From CAAGNP01 sp045595965 (lineage in GTDB: Bacteria; Bacteroidota; Bacteroidia; Bacteroidales; UBA932), in the NCBI GenBank assembly GCA_045595965.1, contig JAZOBN010000021.1, forward strand, positions 1-18,965: a DNA stretch of 18,965 nucleotides, given 5' to 3'. The position numbers were made by a program, and so were the translations under genes. The notes below the pieces were generated by a model that saw only the letters and a list, made by a program, of their open reading frames with translations, did not search any database and was not told where the DNA came from. Shown here one piece after another: positions 14,893-18,965 of this stretch (positions are counted from its first letter, which is position 1; the number at the start of each line of letters is the position of its first letter).

Positions 14893-15330
14893 TTATCTTA
14901 TTTTTTTGAAAAATTCCGAAACCAATGATCCGCACTCTTGTGCCAGAATCCCCGATACAACTTCTGTGCGAGGATGGAGAAGTGATGGCGAAAAGAGCGA
15001 ATAGCCCCGTTTGGGGTCACCGGCACCATAAACAATTCTCCCTATCTGAGCCCAGGCAAGGGCAGCGGCGCACATCGGACAAGGCTCCACCGTTACATAT
15101 ATGGTGCAGGAGGTGAGGTATTTCCCACCAAGGTGGTTGGTTGCCATAGTGATTGCCTGCATTTCCGCATGGGCAGTGGGATCTTTGAGAAGTTCGTTGA
15201 GGTTGTGTGCTCTGGCGATAATTGACCCTCTGCACACAATGACGGCACCGATGGGAATTTCCCCCTTCTCACCCCCCTTTACCCCCTCTTTGAGGGCTTC
15301 TCTCATATATTTTTCGTCAATTTCCTTCAT
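14893..15330 (-). CDS. tadA: tRNA-specific adenosine deaminase (nucleoside deaminase family)
   Basis: The 145-residue protein contains the cytidine/deoxycytidylate deaminase zinc site. H54-A-E56 (in DPTAHAEMQAI) gives the zinc ligand and proton-shuttling glutamate, and P83-C84-P-M-C87 gives the two cysteine ligands. N43 (HNLNE) is the usual substrate-contact asparagine. Size and the MREALKEG start with IPIGAVIV fit TadA, which converts A34 to inosine in tRNA-Arg(ACG) to read CGU, CGC and CGA codons. A guanine or other nucleoside deaminase is possible but less likely, given the NLNE...DPTAHAE context. It begins 6 nt after the nhaD stop and ends directly before yqaA, so it is an internal operon gene. 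Confidence 0.88.
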   Translation of the reverse strand: MKEIDEKYMREALKEGVKGGEKGEIPIGAVIVCRGSIIARAHNLNELLKDPTAHAEMQAITMATNHLGGKYLTSCTIYVTVEPCPMCAAALAWAQIGRIVYGAGDPKRGYSLFSPSLLHPRTEVVSGILAQECGSLVSEFFKKIR

Positions 15331-15336
15331 TTACCG

Positions 15337-16713
15337 TTAGAATAACAGGAGGTAAAGGGCTGCACCTGCTGCATACGATATAAGTGCAACCAATGAGAAT
15401 TTCTTCAAATAATAGATGAAAGAGATCTTCTCCATCCCCATTACAGTTACACCTGAAGCGGAACCGATGATAAGCAGGCTCCCCCCGGTTACGGCACAAT
15501 ATGCAAGAAATGTCCAGAATGTGCCGTCAGCCATGAAAGCACCAGCTTCGGCGATAGGATACATACCCATAGAGGCTGCAACAAGGGCTACATTGTCGAG
15601 GAAAGATGAACATACGCCAAGGAGCATGCCGATGGTGTTGGGATCAGAGATCAGCTTGCTGAGACCTTCTGACAATTCGGTAAGGAAACCAACGGTTTTC
15701 AGAGCATTGACAGACATCAGGATTCCAAGGAAGAAGAGTACAGTCGATATGTCAAGTTTACTGAAAAGGTTAGAAACCAACAGCTTGCGGGAAGCAGTGT
15801 CGTGAGATTTGTGTGCTTTAAGGTCTGTGATGACCCAAAGGACAACAAGACCCAGGAGGACACCCATAAATGGCGGCAGGTTGAAAACACTCTGGAATAC
15901 AGGGACAAATGCCAAAGAGAGAAGTCCTGTAATCAGAAGAGTGCGCTGATATTTTGGGGTTATATATTCCGGAAGATTTCCCTTGACAATGGCAGATTCG
16001 GCCACCTTCTCCCCTTTAGGGAACATGAAAGAGACCATGGTGCAGGAGATGACAAGATACAATGAACCTGAAAGGAAGAGATGTGATATCTGATGCCCTA
16101 CTGACAAATTGCCACCGGTCCATAAAAGCAATGTGGTGACATCACCGATAGGGGACCAGGAGCCACCGGCGTTGGCAGCCAGAATGGTAAGACAAGCATA
16201 GATCATCCTGTCACTTTTGTTGCTAACAAGTTTTCTGAGCACTGCAACCATTACGATTACTGTTGCAAGATTGCCTAAAAGTGCAGACAGGAAGAAAGTG
16301 AGGATTCCGAATACCCATACAAGTTTCCTCTTCCCTTTGGATTTTATCGATTTTGTGATGATGCTGAATGCCCCGTGAGAGTCAAGTATCTCAACGATAG
16401 CCATTGAAGCCAGCACAAAGAAAAGGGTTGTGGAAACATCTCCGAGGGCCTCTACAACGGCCACTTCAACATATCTGTAAGCCTGTGCAGCGGGAGATAG
16501 TGATGCGAAATGGGGGAAACCTGCAATAAAATTCTCCATGTATTGTGGTGTGTGCAAAGCAAAGAGTCCAGCTGCATCAAGCAGGCATATCAGCCACAAA
16601 AGGATACACATTCCGACAGCAGTCGCAGCTTTGTTTATATGGATAACATCTTCCAATGCAATTGCAATGATACCCAGAACAAAAATTATGGGCATTACAT
16701 AGAAAAGAATCAT
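15337..16713 (-). CDS. nhaD: NhaD-type sodium:proton antiporter
   Basis: The 458-residue integral membrane protein has about a dozen hydrophobic segments and the NhaD/ArsB-like (IT superfamily) arrangement. The start MPIIFVLGIIAIALEDVIHINKAA, the central NAGGSWSPIGDVTTLLLWTGG loop and the late SSFLDNVALVAASMGMYP segment are typical of NhaD. It would expel Na+ or Li+ in exchange for protons at the cytoplasmic membrane, serving salt and pH balance. The -33/-7 pair at 16755-16748 (19-bp spacer) is the best promoter match in the window. Cotranscription with tadA (6-nt gap) and yqaA is likely. It is divergent from groES; the 13-bp palindrome in its promoter spacer may control it. Confidence 0.9.
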   Translation of the reverse strand: MILFYVMPIIFVLGIIAIALEDVIHINKAATAVGMCILLWLICLLDAAGLFALHTPQYMENFIAGFPHFASLSPAAQAYRYVEVAVVEALGDVSTTLFFVLASMAIVEILDSHGAFSIITKSIKSKGKRKLVWVFGILTFFLSALLGNLATVIVMVAVLRKLVSNKSDRMIYACLTILAANAGGSWSPIGDVTTLLLWTGGNLSVGHQISHLFLSGSLYLVISCTMVSFMFPKGEKVAESAIVKGNLPEYITPKYQRTLLITGLLSLAFVPVFQSVFNLPPFMGVLLGLVVLWVITDLKAHKSHDTASRKLLVSNLFSKLDISTVLFFLGILMSVNALKTVGFLTELSEGLSKLISDPNTIGMLLGVCSSFLDNVALVAASMGMYPIAEAGAFMADGTFWTFLAYCAVTGGSLLIIGSASGVTVMGMEKISFIYYLKKFSLVALISYAAGAALYLLLF

Positions 16714-16747
16714 ACTTAATTGTATTTAATTGGTTAATTTTGTCTTG

Positions 16748-16778
16748 CAAATATAATTAAATGACAAATTGTCACAAA
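16748..16778 (-). promoter_or_regulatory. nhaD promoter (-33 TTTG, 19-bp spacer, -7 TATATTTG)
   Basis: On the minus strand TTTG (16778-16775) is followed by 19 bp and then TATATTTG (16755-16748), a near-ideal Bacteroidota promoter. The -7 box ends 34 bp upstream of the nhaD ATG at 16713. Confidence 0.75.
16762..16774. promoter_or_regulatory. 13-bp palindrome, candidate operator
   Basis: TGACAA-A-TTGTCA is a perfect inverted repeat with a one-base centre. It fills most of the nhaD promoter spacer and is centred about 43 bp upstream of the predicted sigma-54 start of groESL. Binding there could repress nhaD, or serve an activator of groESL. The protein that binds it, if any, is unknown. Confidence 0.45.
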
Positions 16779-16785
16779 ATATGGT

Positions 16786-16800
16786 TGGCACTCAATTTGC
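16786..16800 (+). promoter_or_regulatory. Sigma-54 (RpoN) -24/-12 promoter for groES-groEL
   Basis: TGGCAC-TCAAT-TTGC matches the sigma-54 consensus TGGCAC-N5-TTGC, with the invariant GG (16787-16788) and GC (16799-16800) at the required spacing. Transcription would start near 16811, leaving about 50 nt before the groES ATG. No good TAnnTTTG box lies between here and groES. The nearest, TAAAATGA at 16817-16824, is a poor match. Confidence 0.6.
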
Positions 16801-16862
16801 CTAACGTCCGGTAGCCTAAAATGAGACAAACAGAAAATATATAAACATTAAAAATTACTATT

Positions 16863-17132
16863 ATGAACATCAGACCTTTAGCAGACAGAGTTTTGATCGA
16901 GCCCAAGGAGGCTGAAACCAAAACAGCAAGTGGAATTTTTATCCCTGATACAGCAAAAGAGAAACCACAACAAGGTAAAGTGGTTGCTGTAGGGAATGGT
17001 AAAAAGGATGAACCTATGGAACTTAAAGTTGGTGACAATGTGCTTTACGGCAAGTATTCAGGTACAGAGATCACAGTTGATGGCAAAAGTTATCTTATGA
17101 TGCGTCAGTCAGACGTATTGGCAATTATGTAA
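16863..17132 (+). CDS. groES: Co-chaperonin GroES
   Basis: The 89-residue protein is a standard GroES. It starts MNIRPLADRVLIEPKEAETKT, has the mobile-loop segment KTASGIFIPDTAKEKPQQG whose hydrophobic IFI binds GroEL, then the KVGDNVLYGKYSGTEI roof and strand region, and ends with a YLMMRQSDVLAIM segment. It forms the heptameric lid over the GroEL cavity in the cytoplasm during ATP-driven protein folding. It is first in the groESL operon, with a 28-nt gap to groEL. Upstream is the sigma-54-like promoter, unusual for this operon. No Shine-Dalgarno is seen; an A/T-rich leader precedes the ATG, as is usual in Bacteroidota. Confidence 0.98.
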   Translation: MNIRPLADRVLIEPKEAETKTASGIFIPDTAKEKPQQGKVVAVGNGKKDEPMELKVGDNVLYGKYSGTEITVDGKSYLMMRQSDVLAIM

Positions 17133-17160
17133 TCCAAAACGAACTAAAAAACAGAGAGAT

Positions 17161-18789
17161 ATGGCAAAAGAGATTAAATTCAACATGGAAGCTCGCAACC
17201 TTATGAAAGAGGGTGCTGATGCTTTGGCAAATGCTGTAAAAGTGACACTTGGTCCAAAGGGACGCAATGTGGTTATAGATAGAAAATTCGGCGCCCCTCA
17301 CGTAACAAAGGATGGCGTTACCGTAGCAAAAGAGATAGAACTTGAAGACCGCTTCCAGAACATGGGTGCACAGATGGTAAGAGAGGTCGCATCAAAGACA
17401 AATGACCAGGCTGGTGACGGTACTACCACTGCGACAGTTCTTGCACAGGCAATTATCGGAGTGGGCCTTAAGAATGTGACCGCAGGGGCAAACCCTATGG
17501 ACTTGAAGCGTGGTATCGATAAAGCGGTGGCAGCTGTTGTTGCAGATCTTAAGAAGCAGACTCAGGATGTTGGTGACGACATCGCAAAAGTGGAGCAGAT
17601 TGCTACCACATCTGCCAACAATGACGCTTTTATCGGAAAACTTATTGCTGAGGCAATGGCAAAGGTGAAAAAAGAGGGTGTCATCACAGTAGAAGAGGCA
17701 AAAGGTACCCAGACAGAGGTGAAAGTGGTAGAGGGAATGCAGTTTGACAGAGGTTACATCTCTCCATACTTCATGACCAACTCTGACAAGATGGAGGCAG
17801 TCCTTGAGAACCCCAAGATTCTTGTAACAGACAAGAAAATCTCTGCTATGAAAGATCTTCTTCCTATTCTTGAACCAATCGCACGCGAAGGCAAATCTCT
17901 TCTTATTATCGCAGAAGATGTTGAGGGAGAAGCTCTTACCACACTTGTCGTAAACAGATTGCGTGGTACTTTGAAAATTGCAGCAGTTAAGGCTCCCGGC
18001 TTTGGAGACCGCCGCAAAGAGATGCTTCAGGATATCGCAACCCTTACCGGTGGTGTAGTTATCTCAGAAGAGAGAGGTTTCTCACTTGAAACAGCAACTA
18101 TTGCAATGTTGGGTGAGGCTGAAAAGGTGACAGTGGACAAAGAGAATACAGTGATTGTTAACGGAGTGGGAGATAAGAATGAAATCGCTGACAGAGTTGC
18201 TCAGATCCGCAAGCAAATTTCAACAACAACATCTGACTACGATCGTGAGAAACTTCAGGAGAGACTTGCAAAATTGGCAGGAGGTGTAGCGGTTCTATAT
18301 GTTGGTGCTGCATCTGAAGTGGAGATGAAAGAGAAGAAAGACAGAGTGGAGGATGCATTGAATGCTACCCGTGCTGCAGTTGAAGAGGGTATCATCCCTG
18401 GTGGTGGTGTTGCATTCATCCGTGCAATCGATTGCTTGAAAGAGGTTAAAGCGGACAATGAAGATGAGCAGACAGGTATCAATATCATCGCTAAAGCTAT
18501 TGAGGCTCCTCTACGTATGATTGTGGAAAATGCAGGTGTTGAAGGTAGCGTAGTGGTCAATAAGGTTAGAGAAGGTAAAGATGATTTCGGTTACAATGCC
18601 CGTGCTGACAGATACGAAAACTTGTTTGCAGCAGGCGTTGTCGATCCTACCAAAGTTACCCGTGTTGCACTTGAAAATGCAGCTTCAGTGGCAGGTATGT
18701 TCCTCACTACAGAATGTGTCCTTGCAGACAAGAAAGAGGAGACCCCCGCAATGCCACCTATGAATCCAGGAATGGGCGGTATGATGTAA
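17161..18789 (+). CDS. groEL: Chaperonin GroEL (Hsp60)
   Basis: The 542-residue protein is a full-length GroEL. The equatorial ATP site has GPKGRNVVID near residues 31-40, D51 (TKDGVTVAKE) and D86-G-T-T-T, one position from the E. coli aspartates 52 and 87. The apical substrate-binding region (about 190-375) and the second equatorial half with GGGVAFIRA follow. The C-terminal tail is the usual glycine/methionine repeat type (PGMGGMM). It forms double heptameric rings and folds cytoplasmic proteins with GroES. Codons are somewhat more uniform than in neighbouring genes, as expected for a highly expressed gene. An IS3-like element begins about 31 bp after its stop, so its native terminator may be displaced or replaced. 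Confidence 0.99.
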   Translation: MAKEIKFNMEARNLMKEGADALANAVKVTLGPKGRNVVIDRKFGAPHVTKDGVTVAKEIELEDRFQNMGAQMVREVASKTNDQAGDGTTTATVLAQAIIGVGLKNVTAGANPMDLKRGIDKAVAAVVADLKKQTQDVGDDIAKVEQIATTSANNDAFIGKLIAEAMAKVKKEGVITVEEAKGTQTEVKVVEGMQFDRGYISPYFMTNSDKMEAVLENPKILVTDKKISAMKDLLPILEPIAREGKSLLIIAEDVEGEALTTLVVNRLRGTLKIAAVKAPGFGDRRKEMLQDIATLTGGVVISEERGFSLETATIAMLGEAEKVTVDKENTVIVNGVGDKNEIADRVAQIRKQISTTTSDYDREKLQERLAKLAGGVAVLYVGAASEVEMKEKKDRVEDALNATRAAVEEGIIPGGGVAFIRAIDCLKEVKADNEDEQTGINIIAKAIEAPLRMIVENAGVEGSVVVNKVREGKDDFGYNARADRYENLFAAGVVDPTKVTRVALENAASVAGMFLTTECVLADKKEETPAMPPMNPGMGGMM

Positions 18790-18832
18790 AAGTCCCCTTG
18801 CAAACGATAAAACAGGCGGGTGAACTGACATG

Positions 18833-18866
18833 AACCCCGAAAGTTAGACAAAAAACTTTCGGGGTT
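18833..18866. terminator. Perfect 13-bp hairpin at the IS left end, terminator-like
   Basis: AACCCCGAAAGTT (18833-18845) pairs exactly with AACTTTCGGGGTT (18854-18866) around the 8-nt loop AGACAAAA, and four T residues end the right arm (18865-18868). It lies between groEL and the transposase start, so it can end groEL read-through and shield the transposase from outside transcription. It may also be the groEL terminator in practice, since none is seen in 18790-18820. Confidence 0.65.
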
Positions 18867-18871
18867 TTGTT

Positions 18872-18965
18872 ATGTCTAAAAAGTACAAGAAACACGGCTA
18901 TGCAGAACGATTGAAGTATATGCATATGCTTGAGAATGGATGTAGTATAAATTATATCCATGAAT
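18872..18965 (+). CDS. IS3-family transposase OrfA-like N-terminus (partial, 3' end outside window)
   Basis: An ATG at 18872 opens a frame to the window edge (31 codons). The peptide starts MSKKYKKHGYAERLKYM and continues through HMLENGCSINYIHE. This resembles the N-terminal helix-turn-helix of OrfA in Bacteroidota IS3-type elements, which recognises the terminal repeats; the ...RL.YM..LE.G.SI.YIH spacing fits the first two helices. OrfB, with the DDE catalytic core and the usual frameshift, would lie beyond the edge. The ATG sits 5 nt after the hairpin, so the hairpin may also hide or delay translation of read-through transcripts. Assignment rests on a short peptide plus the hairpin context. 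Confidence 0.65.
   Translation, partial: MSKKYKKHGYAERLKYMHMLENGCSINYIHE

Larger units (their letters stand above)
18821..18965 (+). mobile_element. Left end of an IS3-family insertion sequence (incomplete, runs off window)
   Basis: The element probably starts at TGAACTGACATGAACC (18821 on). It begins with TG like other IS3-family terminal repeats and is followed by a GTTAGACA segment and a strong hairpin, then by the start of a transposase-like reading frame. The right end, partner repeat and target duplication lie outside the window, so the exact left boundary and the family subgroup are inferred from pattern. Confidence 0.7.

Noticed and set aside
16785..16793. TTGGCACTC resembles the left half of a CIRCE heat-shock operator (TTAGCACTC)
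   Set aside because: No GAGTGCTAA right half follows after about 9 bp, so HrcA binding is not supported. The same bases fit a -24/-12 sigma-54 promoter better.

Overview
The window reads as a piece of a Bacteroidota chromosome, most likely order Bacteroidales. The evidence is the recurring Bacteroidota-type -7 promoter box (TAnnTTTG) in front of most transcription units, the lack of Shine-Dalgarno sequences, very short gaps, and lineage-typical families (DUF2723 membrane protein, SUI1-like factor next to hemD-rnpA-yidD, fused OlsF-like acyltransferase, DUF5106-type thioredoxin lipoprotein). Genus cannot be fixed from the sequence. It is mostly core genome, with an insertion sequence starting at the right edge.

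Layout. 1-136 (+) is the C-terminal tail of a formylglycine-generating-enzyme (SUMF1) family protein, converging through a hairpin on a large DUF2723 membrane protein (195-3287, -). A divergent promoter region separates DUF2723 from a rightward cluster: SUI1-like factor, uroporphyrinogen-III synthase (hemD), RNase P protein (rnpA) and yidD (3391-5072). This runs tail-to-tail into a fused two-domain acyltransferase resembling OlsF (5054-6853, -), which is divergent from uvrC (6904-8694, +). uvrC overlaps tail-to-tail a large exported protein (8675-11602, -) with a gluzincin-like HExxH region, a propeller-like middle and a barrel-like C-terminus. That gene is divergent from a Na/Pi cotransporter with a PhoU-like tail (11670-13352, +). 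The transporter overlaps tail-to-tail a thioredoxin-fold lipoprotein (13345-14310, -), which begins 3 nt after a tRNA-Gln(TTG) gene. Upstream on the same strand is nhaD-tadA-yqaA (16713 to 14434). Divergent from nhaD is groES-groEL (16863-18789, +). An IS3-like element begins about 31 bp after groEL and runs off the window.

Most interesting signals. (1) The only good promoter match upstream of groESL is a -24/-12 sigma-54 site (TGGCAC-N5-TTGC, 16786-16800), not a Bacteroidota -33/-7 promoter and not a complete CIRCE element. A perfect 13-bp palindrome lies just upstream, inside the spacer of the divergent nhaD promoter. (2) The lipoprotein start codon lies 3 nt from the mature 3' end of tRNA-Gln, so tRNA maturation would create an almost leaderless mRNA. 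(3) The 975-residue exported protein combines a putative zinc peptidase, a propeller and an outer-membrane-like barrel. (4) All three convergent pairs whose ends are both in the window overlap at their 3' ends (19, 20 and 8 bp). There is no CRISPR array, phage module or obvious defence system, and no gene-free stretch exceeds 150 bases.
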